Notes: generated by a model not told the origin, from the sequence alone. DNA of 64,000 nucleotides from Pseudomonas lurida (GCF_002563895.1 NZ_PDJB01000001.1:4137501-4201500); one strand, 5' to 3'; counted from the first letter of the stretch, positions 19,575-28,130 are shown. Numbers and translations: made by a program.

Positions 19575-20636
19575 TCAGACAGAAATGCCGACCGCTTTCC
19601 AACCCTCCTGGACCGCCTTCTGTTCATCCTTGTTCGCGCCGTAGAGTCGGCCGGCAACATCATGGGTAATGCGAGCAAAACGCAAAAACCCGGAGTTGGG
19701 CCGCAGTCGCGCATCACGCAGCGCGTCATACCAGATACGCCCCGCGCGCTCCCAGGCAAACCCGCCCAGCTTGGTCGCCACCTGGTAGAACGCATGGTTG
19801 GGAATGCCTGAATTGATATGCACCCCGCCATTGTCCTCGTAGGTTTGCACAAAATCATCCATGTGCCCGGGCTGAGGGTCCTTGCCCAGCAGCTTGTCGT
19901 CAAACGCCGTTCCGGGGGCTTTCATCGAGCGCAGGGCACTGCCTTTGATCTTCTGGGTGAACAGCCCTTTGCCGATCAGCCAATCGGCGTCTTGCGCGCG
20001 TTGCTTCAACGCGTATTGCTTGATCAACGAACCGAACACGTCCGACAGCGATTCGTTCAACGCCCCGGACTGGTTGAAGTACATCAGCTTGGCCTCGTCC
20101 TCGGTGACACCATGGGCCAACTCATGCCCGATCACGTCAAGGGCCACCGTGAAGCGGTTGAACAACTGCGCGTCCCCATCGCCAAACACCATCTGGGCCG
20201 AGTTCCAGAAGGCATTGTTGTAGTCCTGGCCAAAATGCACGGTCGCGTCCAGTGCCATGCCGGCGTCGTCGATGGAGTTGCGATCAAAGACCTCGTCAAA
20301 AAAATCGAACGTGGCGCCCAGGCCGTCATAGGCCTCGTCCACTGCGGCATCACCGCTGGCGGGCTGCCCTTCGCCACGGATCAGCGTGCCTGGCAGGCTA
20401 TCGGTGCCGTTGGCGCTGTAGATCGATCGGCGCTTGCCTGCGCCCATGGCCAGGGCCATTTGCGCCGGGCCTTTGGCGGGCACGGCGACCATGCGCAACG
20501 AGCGGAACGTGCTGTCTTTGGCGCGCGTGCGCAACGCGACCTCCCGTTGCGCCTTGTCGCCGTTGCGCGCGATCTGGTCGAGCATATAGGGCGGTATCAG
20601 GCAGAAAATCGGGTTACGGTAATGGCGATCACACAT
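19575..20636 (-). CDS. Protealysin, M4-family metallopeptidase
   Basis: A 353-residue thermolysin-family zinc protease. A short propeptide (residues ~1-50) has the typical CLIPPYML. The zinc site is H171-E172-L-A-H175 in DVIGHELAHGVTEDE, with Glu195 in GALNESLSD, and the late catalytic His is in GGVHINSGIPNHAFY. There is no Sec signal peptide, which is characteristic of protealysins as opposed to secreted thermolysins. I start at the ATG at 20636, which has GGGAG seven bases upstream. It is followed at once by the emfourin-like gene and is divergent from a DRGH nuclease. Likely intracellular or released by an unconventional route. Confidence 0.93.
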   Translation of the reverse strand: MCDRHYRNPIFCLIPPYMLDQIARNGDKAQREVALRTRAKDSTFRSLRMVAVPAKGPAQMALAMGAGKRRSIYSANGTDSLPGTLIRGEGQPASGDAAVDEAYDGLGATFDFFDEVFDRNSIDDAGMALDATVHFGQDYNNAFWNSAQMVFGDGDAQLFNRFTVALDVIGHELAHGVTEDEAKLMYFNQSGALNESLSDVFGSLIKQYALKQRAQDADWLIGKGLFTQKIKGSALRSMKAPGTAFDDKLLGKDPQPGHMDDFVQTYEDNGGVHINSGIPNHAFYQVATKLGGFAWERAGRIWYDALRDARLRPNSGFLRFARITHDVAGRLYGANKDEQKAVQEGWKAVGISV

Positions 20637-20766
20637 TGGCTGGCTCCCTGTTGGCGTGTGGTGAACGTCCGGGTGACCGTTTGAGGATAGTCCCCAGGGG
20701 TTAACGCGCATCATCAATTGTCATTAACTTATGTTGCAGTCGTGTTTATCCAAGGAGGACTTACCG

Positions 20767-21693
20767 ATGCCAGCACGTAAAGCCAAAATCGACCTTTCGT
20801 ACCGCCCCAGGCTCGCCGACCTGCGCCCATTGATCGCGCCGAGCCCTACGCTACTGGAGGCGCGAGCGACGACGCCCCGTGTCACTTCGGCCAAAGACTT
20901 GAAGGACCGGGGCGGCTATGCCGAGGATTTTCTCGGCAGCTTCGGGGTGCCCTGGCCCACGGTCGAGGAGGCCTTGGCGGGCGATACACAGCAGCGCCTG
21001 GACTACACGCACTTCTCGATAACGATGTCACGCGCCAAGCGACTTGCGCTGTATGTGGGCGTCAACATCGACGGCGGCCAGCACGTGGACATTATTCGCA
21101 GCAACGACACCTGGGCCTACGACGGTCGCCTGCCGAACGATGCGCAGGTGGGCGAAGCGCTCTATGCCAGTAATGGCCTCGATCGCGGCCACCTGGTCCG
21201 CCGCCAAGACCCGAACTGGGGCGACGCGGCGCAAACCGCCAACGTCGATACCTTTCATTTCACCAACTGTTCGCCGCAGATGAGCGGGTTCAACCAGAAG
21301 ACCTGGCTGGAGCTCGAAGACTACATCCTCGACAACACGCAACGCTGGAAAGCCCGGGCCACGGTGTTCACCGGCCCGGTGTTCGCTGACGACGACCGTG
21401 TGTACCGAGGCGTACAGATCCCGAAGGCCTTCTGGAAAGTCGTCGCCTACCTCAGCGACGACGGCAAGCCTTCTGCCAGTGCCTACATGATTGACCAGAG
21501 CCGCGAGCTCGGCCAGTTGGACCTGGTGTTCGGCCAGCTCAGGACCTACCAGCGCAGCGTGATCCAGATAGAACGCCTGACCGGCATCCGCTTCGCCAAC
21601 CTCGCCGACTACGACGGTTTCAGCAACGAAGAACGCGCCACCGGCACACGAATTGAAGCACTGATACAAGGCCCCGAAGACATTCGTCTGTGA
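20767..21693 (+). CDS. DNA/RNA non-specific endonuclease (NUC1/NucA family)
   Basis: A 308-residue beta-beta-alpha-metal nuclease. The active site is D139-R140-G141-H142 in NGLDRGHLVRRQD, with FHFTNCSPQ and the metal-ligand Asn176 in SGFNQKTWLELEDY. The C-terminal half has the family's FWKVV and AYMIDQ strands. I start at the ATG at 20767 because AAGGAGG is seven bases upstream. There is no obvious signal peptide, unlike Serratia NucA. It is divergent from protealysin with 130 bp between them. Two degradative enzymes without Sec signals side by side is unusual for a nutritional role. Confidence 0.92.
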   Translation: MPARKAKIDLSYRPRLADLRPLIAPSPTLLEARATTPRVTSAKDLKDRGGYAEDFLGSFGVPWPTVEEALAGDTQQRLDYTHFSITMSRAKRLALYVGVNIDGGQHVDIIRSNDTWAYDGRLPNDAQVGEALYASNGLDRGHLVRRQDPNWGDAAQTANVDTFHFTNCSPQMSGFNQKTWLELEDYILDNTQRWKARATVFTGPVFADDDRVYRGVQIPKAFWKVVAYLSDDGKPSASAYMIDQSRELGQLDLVFGQLRTYQRSVIQIERLTGIRFANLADYDGFSNEERATGTRIEALIQGPEDIRL

Positions 21694-21768
21694 CCAGCGC
21701 TTCAAACAGCACCCACCTGTTAAGCGTCGTCGACAACCATCGCTAACCACGATGCAAAGCGAGCCGCT

Positions 21769-21796
21769 CTTGATCTTGATCTTGATCTTGATCTTG
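21769..21796. repeat. Hexanucleotide tandem repeat (CTTGAT)n
   Basis: Four perfect copies of CTTGAT plus a partial fifth, running into CTTTTGATTT. It sits just upstream of the structured element at 21839 and may be part of it. Confidence 0.85.
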
Positions 21797-21838
21797 CTTT
21801 TGATTTCAGGCGCCCCATCAAACACGCTGGCCGGAATT

Positions 21839-22033
21839 CGACAGGGATTTGGGGGGTAAACCGGCAGGGATGCCGGTTTAGCCGCCCCGCGCCATGGAGG
21901 GCGCGTGGCGGCGGCCCCCCAAATCCCTGTCGGATTACGGGCACACCGAGCCTAGGCGAGGTGCCGAGTGTTGGGGCAAGAGCCTTTTGGTTACTTTGGG
22001 GCTCTTTTCCAAAGTGACCCGCTGTAAGAGCGG
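21839..22033. repeat. Structured intergenic element with three-way-junction fold
   Basis: An 18-base perfect inverted repeat (21839-21856 with 21915-21932) encloses two hairpins that abut it. One is 21857-21880 with 10-bp arms TAAACCGGCA/TGCCGGTTTA around GGGA. The other is 21881-21912 with 13-bp arms and one mismatch. Two more stems follow: 21989-21999 with 22009-22019, and CCGCT/AGCGG at 22019-22033. The 3' text resembles a sequence I recall as recurrent between genes in fluorescent Pseudomonas. No protein-coding evidence. The rest of 21694-22257 holds only the hexamer repeat and two REPs. Confidence 0.7.
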
Positions 22034-22110
22034 AACCAATATCAGCCGTAACCTAAATAACGGATATGTACCCGGTCTGATCCAACATCCAGGTCGGCTA
22101 TCAGGCCGCC

Positions 22111-22134
22111 TTCGCGGGCAAGCCCGCTCCCACA
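22111..22134. repeat. REP element
   Basis: TTCGCGGGCAAGCCCGCTCC, a Pseudomonas REP, in the same orientation as the next one 73 bp on. Both are followed by a similar GGATCGC...GGGTGACAGGCAG tail, so the ~73-bp unit is tandemly duplicated. Confidence 0.88.
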
Positions 22135-22183
22135 TTTTTGGATCGCGGGGTGACAGGCAGATGGTGGTTGACGGTCAGGCCGC

Positions 22184-22209
22184 TTTCGCGAACAAGCCCG
22201 CTCCCACAT
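22184..22209. repeat. REP element, second tandem copy
   Basis: TTTCGCGAACAAGCCCGCTC, a diverged copy of the preceding REP with the same downstream tail. Confidence 0.85.
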
Positions 22210-22257
22210 TTCAGGATCGCAGGGTGACAGGCAGCAGGCGAGGCAACGGGCGGGCCC

Positions 22258-22701
22258 TCATTGCGCATTGATGTAATGAAACTGCGCCTGGGTTTTCTCG
22301 ACCGCCGCACGCACTTTGTCTTTCTGCGCATCAGTGCCCGAGTAATAAATCTGCATCCCCTTCAAGTCCTGCCCCTCAACGGCTTTGCTGATCACGGCAA
22401 CATCAACCGGCGTGCTGGCACCGATAATCAAAAAGAACACATCGCCCAAGCGCTTGGCATCGAGCAGTTCTCCCCTGAGGTAGGCGGCGTTTTGCTCACC
22501 GGCCATGGAAATCGCCAGGGTATCGCCGAACATCCCGCTTTTGGGGATGCTCATCGAGTGCAAACGGAGTTTGTCCGACCCGGCCGGCATCGACTTGACA
22601 TAGGCGGTGGCGGCCTCGTCAAGAATCTGTTGTTCAGATTTACCTTGGGCGGCACAACCGGCGAGGGTGGCGACGAGGGCGAGCGCGACGAACGATTTCA
22701 C
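22258..22701 (-). CDS. Small lipoprotein of unknown function
   Basis: A 147-residue lipoprotein. The signal sequence MKSFVALALVATLAGC ends in a good lipobox (LAGC), so Cys16 should be lipidated and the protein anchored in the envelope. The mature part has no family I recognise; a strand-helix pattern (FFLIIGASTPVDVAVISKAVEG) suggests a compact alpha/beta domain. Monocistronic, facing the riboswitch region. Confidence 0.83.
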   Translation of the reverse strand: MKSFVALALVATLAGCAAQGKSEQQILDEAATAYVKSMPAGSDKLRLHSMSIPKSGMFGDTLAISMAGEQNAAYLRGELLDAKRLGDVFFLIIGASTPVDVAVISKAVEGQDLKGMQIYYSGTDAQKDKVRAAVEKTQAQFHYINAQ

Positions 22702-22814
22702 TGTGTATTCCTTGTGATAAAGCGATCCATTGGCTGCGCATCATAGGAGCCCCACCATCAAAGAGCTACCGTTGGCTTCACGGCCTCCCGTTAAACCTCG
22801 CGATCGACTACCAT

Positions 22815-22990
22815 ACCGCGCCGGTTCCCAAACGGGACTAATAGGGAATCCGAAGCGCCGTACCCTCGCGCCAATCGGAACTGCCCCCGCAACTGTAGGT
22901 GCTGAGCCTGCTCCTTGATGCCACTGGACCTTGTCCGGGAAGGCCGGAGCCTGGCGACGATGCATCAGTCAGGAGACCTGCCGGCTCACG
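22815..22990 (+). ncRNA. Cobalamin riboswitch
   Basis: An adenosylcobalamin-type aptamer. GCCGGTTCCCAAACGGGACT with AATAGGGAAT forms the first arm. The conserved core GCCCCCGCAACTGT follows, then an arm CTTGTCCGGGAAGGCC, and the closing GTCAGGAGACCTGCCGG (B12-box partner). It sits 126 bp upstream of a B12-type ABC operon and is expected to shut that operon down when cobalamin is plentiful. Edges are approximate. Confidence 0.92.
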
Positions 22991-23115
22991 CTCAATAACT
23001 AACCGGCGGGGTGTCCGGGAAGGACACGCTTGCCTGCCTCAACCACAGCGCTCGAGGGTGTATTTCCAAACCGTGCCTCCCCAGTTCCACGTACGGTTCA
23101 CTCGGAGATTGCTCC

Positions 23116-24126
23116 ATGCTGCCACGCGTTACCGCCCTGCTTACCGGCATTGGCTTCTGTGCCCTGGCCCACGCTGCACCCACCCACTACCCGCTGACGG
23201 TGGAAAACTGCGGCAGCACCCTCACCTTCCAGCAAGCCCCTGCCCGCAGCGTGACCATCGGCCAGGCCGCCACCGAAATGCTGTATGCGCTGGGCGTGGG
23301 CGACAAGGTGGTGGGCACCTCGCTGTGGTTCAACAGCGTGTTGCCGCAATACAAGGCGCAGAACGACAGCATCGAGCGCCTGGCCAATAATGAGCCGAGC
23401 TTCGAGGCCGTGATCGCCAAGCGCCCGCAACTGGTGGCTGCCGAGCTGGAATGGGTGGTCGGGCCACAAGGCGTGGTCGGCACCCGTGAGCAATTTCATG
23501 AACTGAAGATTCCCACCTACCTGCTGCCCTCCGACTGCGAAGGCAAGGACAACCTGGTAGGCGCTGACGGCACGCGACTGGAGCCGTTCCACATCGAGAC
23601 TATTTATAAGAGCATCAGCCAGCTGGCGCAGATTTTCGATGTACAGGATCGTGGCCTGCAGTTGAACGACGCACTCAAGGCCCGCCTGGCCAAGTCCGTC
23701 GCCACGGCACAGGGCAAAGGCCTCAAGCAGGCCAGCGCGCTGGTGTGGTTCTCCAGTTCGGAGATGGCCAGCGACCCTTACGTGGCCGGCCACAAAGGCA
23801 TTCCGGAGTTCATGCTGCAAACCCTCGGCCTGTCCAACGTGGTGCAGTCCGATGAAGAGTGGCCCGCCGTCGGCTGGGAAACCATTGCCAAGGCCAACCC
23901 GACCTTCCTGGTGATCGCGCGCATGGACCGCCGCCGCTACCCCGCCGACGACCATGAAAAGAAACTGGCGTTTCTGCGCAGCGACCCGGTGACCCGCAAC
24001 ATGGACGCGGTGAAAAACAACCGCATTATCATCCTCGACGCCCTGGCGTTGCAGGCCAGCATCCGCATGTTCGATGGCCTTGAACAACTGGCCACGGCCA
24101 TCGACGGCTACGACCTGCCGAAATGA
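23116..24126 (+). CDS. Cobalamin/corrinoid ABC transporter, periplasmic binding protein
   Basis: A 336-residue class III (BtuF/FecB-type) binding protein. Its signal peptide MLPRVTALLTGIGFCALAHA is cut before APTHY. The mature protein has the two-lobed pattern, with RSVTIGQAATEMLYALGVGDKVVG in the first lobe and WPAVGWETIAKANPTFLVI in the second. The riboswitch upstream points to a corrinoid as the ligand; FecB relatives bind ferric siderophores, so iron remains an alternative. Its stop overlaps the permease start (ATGA). I start at the ATG at 23116 because it gives a clean signal peptide. Confidence 0.88.
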   Translation: MLPRVTALLTGIGFCALAHAAPTHYPLTVENCGSTLTFQQAPARSVTIGQAATEMLYALGVGDKVVGTSLWFNSVLPQYKAQNDSIERLANNEPSFEAVIAKRPQLVAAELEWVVGPQGVVGTREQFHELKIPTYLLPSDCEGKDNLVGADGTRLEPFHIETIYKSISQLAQIFDVQDRGLQLNDALKARLAKSVATAQGKGLKQASALVWFSSSEMASDPYVAGHKGIPEFMLQTLGLSNVVQSDEEWPAVGWETIAKANPTFLVIARMDRRRYPADDHEKKLAFLRSDPVTRNMDAVKNNRIIILDALALQASIRMFDGLEQLATAIDGYDLPK

Positions 24127-25127
24127 TGCGTACCCTGCTCGCCCTGGCCCTGCTCCTCGCCGCCGTACTCGCTGGCGTGGCCATCGGCGAAACCGCCATC
24201 TCGCCGCAGGTCGTGCTCCAGGTACTCGCCAACAAACTGTGGGCGGCCGGCTACGTGCTCGACCCCATCGATGAAGGCGTGGTGTGGAACTACCGCCTCA
24301 CGCGCGCCCTGGTCGCCGCCGCCTGCGGTGCGGGGTTGGCGACCTGCGGGGTGATCCTGCAGTCGCTGTTGCGCAACCCGCTGGCCGATCCGTACCTGCT
24401 GGGCATCAGCGCCGGTGCCTCGACCGGCGCGGTGTTGGTGGCGTTGATGGGCGTGGGCGGCGGCTTGATTTCGTTGTCGGCCGGCGCGTTTGTCGGCGCG
24501 ATGGCAGCATTTGCACTGGTGATCCTGTTGGCGCGTGCCAGTGGTTCGGCCAGCGGCACCGGCCAGATCATCCTCGCGGGCATCGCCGGCTCGCAGCTGT
24601 TCAATGCGCTCACCGCGTTCCTGATCACCAAGTCGGCCAGCTCCGAGCAAGCGCGCGGCATCATGTTCTGGCTGCTGGGCAACCTCAGCGGCGTACGCTG
24701 GCCCTCGGTGTGGCTGGCCGTGCCGGTGGCTGTCGCTGGCTTGGCCGTGTGCCTGTGGCACCGTCGCGCGCTGGATGCGTTCACCTTCGGCAGCGACTCG
24801 GCGGCATCCCTCGGCATCCCGGTGCGCCGCGTGCAGTTTGTACTGGTAGGCTGCGCAGCCCTGGTGACAGCGGTGATGGTGTCGATTGTCGGCTCCATCG
24901 GTTTTGTCGGGCTGGTGATTCCCCACGCCGTGCGCCTGCTGCTTGGCACCGGGCATTCGCGCTTGCTGCCGGCGAGTGCCTTGGGTGGCGCGCTGTTTTT
25001 GATTGCGGCGGATGTGCTGTCACGCACCTTGATCAAGGGCCAGGTGATACCGGTCGGCGTGGTCACTGCGCTGGTCGGCGCGCCGGTGTTTGCGCTGATC
25101 CTGATCGGCCGGAGAAACGCGCGATGA
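24123..25127 (+). CDS. FecCD/BtuC-type ABC transporter permease
   Basis: A 334-residue inner-membrane permease with about ten hydrophobic helices. It has the family patterns RLTRALVAAACGAGLATCGVILQ, NPLADPYLLGISAGASTGAV and the ATPase-contact loop SVGFVGLVIPH-like IVGSIGFVGLVIPHAVR. It overlaps the binding-protein gene before it and the ATPase gene after it by four bases each, so the three are translationally coupled. With the riboswitch it is best read as a BtuC-like corrinoid importer subunit. Confidence 0.92.
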   Translation: MMRTLLALALLLAAVLAGVAIGETAISPQVVLQVLANKLWAAGYVLDPIDEGVVWNYRLTRALVAAACGAGLATCGVILQSLLRNPLADPYLLGISAGASTGAVLVALMGVGGGLISLSAGAFVGAMAAFALVILLARASGSASGTGQIILAGIAGSQLFNALTAFLITKSASSEQARGIMFWLLGNLSGVRWPSVWLAVPVAVAGLAVCLWHRRALDAFTFGSDSAASLGIPVRRVQFVLVGCAALVTAVMVSIVGSIGFVGLVIPHAVRLLLGTGHSRLLPASALGGALFLIAADVLSRTLIKGQVIPVGVVTALVGAPVFALILIGRRNAR

Positions 25128-25888
25128 CGGTGCTGAGCTGCACGGACCTGGGTTTCAAGGTGCGCGAGGTCGAGCTGCTGCGCGACATCCACCTGGAGGT
25201 TCACCTGGGCGAAACCCTCGGTATCGTCGGGCCGAACGGCTCCGGCAAATCCACCCTGCTCAAGTTGCTCGCCGGCTTGCGCACACCGGCGTCCGGCGAG
25301 GTGTTATTGGGTGGCCAGCGCTTGGGCAAGCTGTCGCGCCGCGCCATCGCGCAGCAACTGGCGGTGGTGGAACAGCAGGCTGACACCGACGACGCCATCC
25401 GCGTGTTCGACGCCGTGGCCCTGGGCCGTACGCCGTGGTTGTCGGCACTGAGCCCCTGGTCCAGCGAAGACGACGCCATCGTGAAACAGGCCTTGCATGA
25501 CGTCGACGCCACCCACCTGAGCCAACGCGCCTGGCGCAGCCTTTCGGGCGGGGAACGCCAACGTGTGCACATCGCCCGCGCATTGGCGCAACGGCCGCAG
25601 ATTCTGTTGCTGGATGAGCCGACCAATCACCTGGATATCCAGCACCAACTGGGGATTCTAAAAGGCGTGCAGGGCTTGCCCGTCACCACCTTGATTGCCC
25701 TGCATGACCTCAACCAGGCGCTGACCTGTGACCGCTTGGCGGTGCTGGATCACGGGCGGCTGGTGTCGCTGGGCAAACCGCTGGAGGTGCTGACACCGCA
25801 GCGCTTGCAGGAAACCTTCGGGGTGCAGGCGCATTACCTGACAGACCCATTTGATGGCGCGCAGATTCTGCGGTTGCGTCCGAACTGA
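25124..25888 (+). CDS. ABC transporter ATPase, BtuD/FecE type
   Basis: A 254-residue ATPase, third gene of the riboswitch operon. Walker A is GPNGSGKST, the signature is LSGGERQRVHIARALAQ, Walker B is ILLLDEPTNHLD, and the switch His is in LIALHDLNQAL. It energises the upstream permease. The start ATG overlaps the permease stop (ATGA). The outer-membrane TonB receptor that usually shares such a riboswitch is not in this window. Confidence 0.94.
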   Translation: MTVLSCTDLGFKVREVELLRDIHLEVHLGETLGIVGPNGSGKSTLLKLLAGLRTPASGEVLLGGQRLGKLSRRAIAQQLAVVEQQADTDDAIRVFDAVALGRTPWLSALSPWSSEDDAIVKQALHDVDATHLSQRAWRSLSGGERQRVHIARALAQRPQILLLDEPTNHLDIQHQLGILKGVQGLPVTTLIALHDLNQALTCDRLAVLDHGRLVSLGKPLEVLTPQRLQETFGVQAHYLTDPFDGAQILRLRPN

Positions 25889-25913
25889 TCAGGATATTCG
25901 TGAGGGTATGGTG

Positions 25914-26411
25914 TTAGAGGCAACGCTGCATATGCGTCGTGCGCCACACTGGGTCCGCCTCCACGTCCACCACTTCAAAGCCTTGGCGAAGCCAAAAATC
26001 AATCGCTCCCGGTAAAAACGGATGGGTGTGCAGGTACATCGCCGCTACCCGATCCGCTGTGGCCAACGCCTCCAGCGCACGGTACAGCTCGCCCGCCAAG
26101 CCAAAGCGACGGAACGCCGGCCGCACAAACAGGCGCACCACCTCCACCGTCTTGAGGCCCTGGTAATTTAACTGCGGGAAACGCCCGTCATAGGGCAAAT
26201 AACCAATGGCAGCGACGATCTGGCCCTCATCACGCGCGACAAGAAATCGCCCATCGCCGTGCAGATAGATCGCCTCGAACTGCGCCAGGTCCGCCGGCAT
26301 CCCCGTCGCGCTGAGCGTGGGGAACAGCTCGGCACGGGCCGCCAGCACAAACGCCAGCACCTCTGGGATATCCGCGGCCTTGACCGCCTGAATGATCGGC
26401 CTTGGGCTCAT
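25914..26411 (-). CDS. GNAT-family N-acetyltransferase
   Basis: A 165-residue GNAT domain. The acetyl-CoA loop is RLFVRPAFRRFGLAGELYRALEALA, and the C-terminal YLHTHPFLPGAIDFWLRQGFEVVD is the usual late strand-helix. Substrate unknown. Its start overlaps by four bases the stop of a 74-residue gene, so the two are coupled. Confidence 0.9.
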   Translation of the reverse strand: MSPRPIIQAVKAADIPEVLAFVLAARAELFPTLSATGMPADLAQFEAIYLHGDGRFLVARDEGQIVAAIGYLPYDGRFPQLNYQGLKTVEVVRLFVRPAFRRFGLAGELYRALEALATADRVAAMYLHTHPFLPGAIDFWLRQGFEVVDVEADPVWRTTHMQRCL

Positions 26412-26632
26412 GCCACCTCGATCTGCGTAATCCCCACCACCTGCGCCTGCTCCAGAATTTGCTCCGGCGTCGCATCAGCAGGCGGCAGGATCAAGCCATT
26501 CTCCGCATCGCCAAAATGCAACTGCAGCAAGTGCAACGCCGCTTCATGCATCGCCAACTCGGGTTGCTTGAGTTCGAACACATGGGTGCGGGGTTCGTCG
26601 TTGAACCGGTAGTCGAGGGTGTATTCGCGCAT
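26408..26632 (-). CDS. Conserved small protein coupled to GNAT gene
   Basis: A 74-residue protein (MREYTLDYRFNDEPRTHVFE...) of no family I can name. It has no signal or membrane segment. The charged N-terminal half looks beta-rich and a helix follows (ELAMHEAALHLLQLHFG). AAGGA lies eight bases before the ATG at 26632. Its stop overlaps the GNAT start by four bases, so it may modulate that enzyme; this is inference. Confidence 0.75.
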   Translation of the reverse strand: MREYTLDYRFNDEPRTHVFELKQPELAMHEAALHLLQLHFGDAENGLILPPADATPEQILEQAQVVGITQIEVA

Positions 26633-26668
26633 GGGGAAGTCCTTGTTGAGGGAGAGGAGCAACTGATT

Positions 26669-26690
26669 AACCTGACCAGTTGATCAGGTT
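26669..26690. terminator. Hairpin after GNAT gene
   Basis: AACCTGA-CCAGTTGA-TCAGGTT directly after the stop of the GNAT gene at 26691. The stem is 7 bp and there is no clear T-tract on the minus strand, so it is a weak terminator at best. Confidence 0.45.
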
Positions 26691-27155
26691 TTAAGTTCCC
26701 AGGCCCTCCGCTCGTTCATAACGAAGATAGCCATGAGAACCGGTCCCCACCTGCACAAACCCTGCGCGCTCATACATCAGCCGGGCTGGGTTGTCGGGGC
26801 GCACGCTCAAACTCAAATGCGTGCAACCACCGTCCCTCGCCGCCACCGCATACGCCTCCAGCAACGCCCGACCGATGCCCTTGCGCCGCTCAGCTTCGCT
26901 GACATTGATCGTGTAAAGCTCGGCGAAGCCTTCCTCGGGTTTCCAGAGCGAATAACCGACGAACTGCCCGTCCAGCGCAGCGACCGTCAACCGCTCGAAG
27001 TTGTCCACCCACAGCGCGAGGTTGCGCTCCACCTGCGAGCGCCAACCGGCTTCGTGAGTGGGTTCCCATTGCTGGATGTAGGCCAACTCCCCTCGGTAGA
27101 CTGACGGAAGGTCGGTCACACGCGCCGGGCGTAGGGTCAATGCGTTCACGGGCAC
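26691..27155 (-). CDS. GNAT-family N-acetyltransferase
   Basis: A 154-residue GNAT domain with VSEAERRKGIGRALLEAYAVAA (acetyl-CoA binding) and LSVRPDNPARLMYERAGFVQVG. Expected to acetylate a small molecule or a protein terminus; substrate not shown. It follows the esterase gene by 30 bp on the same strand and may be in the TspO-esterase transcript. Confidence 0.9.
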   Translation of the reverse strand: MPVNALTLRPARVTDLPSVYRGELAYIQQWEPTHEAGWRSQVERNLALWVDNFERLTVAALDGQFVGYSLWKPEEGFAELYTINVSEAERRKGIGRALLEAYAVAARDGGCTHLSLSVRPDNPARLMYERAGFVQVGTGSHGYLRYERAEGLGT

Positions 27156-27185
27156 GTGCTTTCCTTGGTTTGAAGAGGCGTAAGA

Positions 27186-28130
27186 CTACTTGGACGCTGG
27201 AAGACTGAGTACTGCCCCACTCACTCGACGGCTTATCCATTCGCGGCTGTAGGCAAGCACTGCTGCCCCCATCACCACCGGAAAATGAATAAACCCATGC
27301 GCCGCCTCTGGCAACAAATGTGCCTCAGCGCCAGGCCACCGCTCTGCGATCAACAGTGTGTCATCCTTCAACGGGTCCAGTTCGCCGACAAACATCAACG
27401 CTGGCGGCATGCCGCTGAAGTCACCATACAGGGGTGACAACGGCGGCTGCCGACGCTCGTCATCGCTCAACCCCGGCGTCAGCATGCGCAGCGCCTCGAC
27501 CATGCCCGGCCCGTCCAGCAGCAATGTTTGCGGCCCCGCCGCGCGTACGCTCGGCGTTCCAGTCAAATCGTAGACGCCGTAATACAACACCGCTGCGCGC
27601 ACACGCTGGAGCAGCTCCGGCCACTGCTTGAGCGCCAGCAACGTCGCCGCCGCCAGATGCCCGCCGGCCGATTCGCCGACCACGATCACCGGCAGGCCGG
27701 CAAACTCTTCAGTGGTGAGCAACCAACGCGCCGCCGCCAGGCAGTCGTCCATCAGGCCCTCGACCGGCGTGTCGACCGCCAGCCGATAATCCACCGACAC
27801 CACCGCCACGTCACAGGCATTGACCATGCCCAGGTTGAGGTCGTCATCCATCTGCGCATTGCCGATCACCCAGCCGCCACCGTGGATATCCAGCACCACG
27901 CCCTTGGGCTTGCCGCTTGGGCGCAGGATGCGCACGGGTACAGAGCCTACGGGTCGGCTTTCAGCCACGGGCGAGCGCTTGATCTTTTGGCTGGCGCGCA
28001 GCAATGCCTGGATCAAGCGCGGCGTGATGCGATTACGGATTTTAAAGCGCGGCAGCCAGGCGAGCTTTTGGTTGAAGCGGCGCATCTCGGCCCGTTCAGG
28101 CTCACTGGCAGGCCAGGGTTTATGGGCCAT
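27186..28130 (-). CDS. Alpha/beta hydrolase, acetyl-esterase (hormone-sensitive lipase) type
   Basis: A 314-residue esterase. DIHGGGWVIG is the HGGG oxyanion motif, and VVGESAGGH carries the nucleophilic Ser in GESAG. FVGELDPLKDD carries the acid and HGFIHFP the His. This set defines the HSL/Aes family, which acts on short-chain esters. No signal peptide. Its start overlaps the TspO stop by one base (TGATG), so it is coupled to TspO. Confidence 0.92.
   Translation of the reverse strand: MAHKPWPASEPERAEMRRFNQKLAWLPRFKIRNRITPRLIQALLRASQKIKRSPVAESRPVGSVPVRILRPSGKPKGVVLDIHGGGWVIGNAQMDDDLNLGMVNACDVAVVSVDYRLAVDTPVEGLMDDCLAAARWLLTTEEFAGLPVIVVGESAGGHLAAATLLALKQWPELLQRVRAAVLYYGVYDLTGTPSVRAAGPQTLLLDGPGMVEALRMLTPGLSDDERRQPPLSPLYGDFSGMPPALMFVGELDPLKDDTLLIAERWPGAEAHLLPEAAHGFIHFPVVMGAAVLAYSREWISRRVSGAVLSLPASK

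Noticed and set aside
21769..22209. Possible CRISPR or phage-like repeat region
   Set aside because: The repeats are a hexamer array and REPs, with no regular spacers and no cas genes nearby.
21894..22271. 125-codon open frame over the three-way-junction element
   Set aside because: No ribosome binding site, its start lies in the hairpin 2 loop, and the translation is REP- and repeat-derived.
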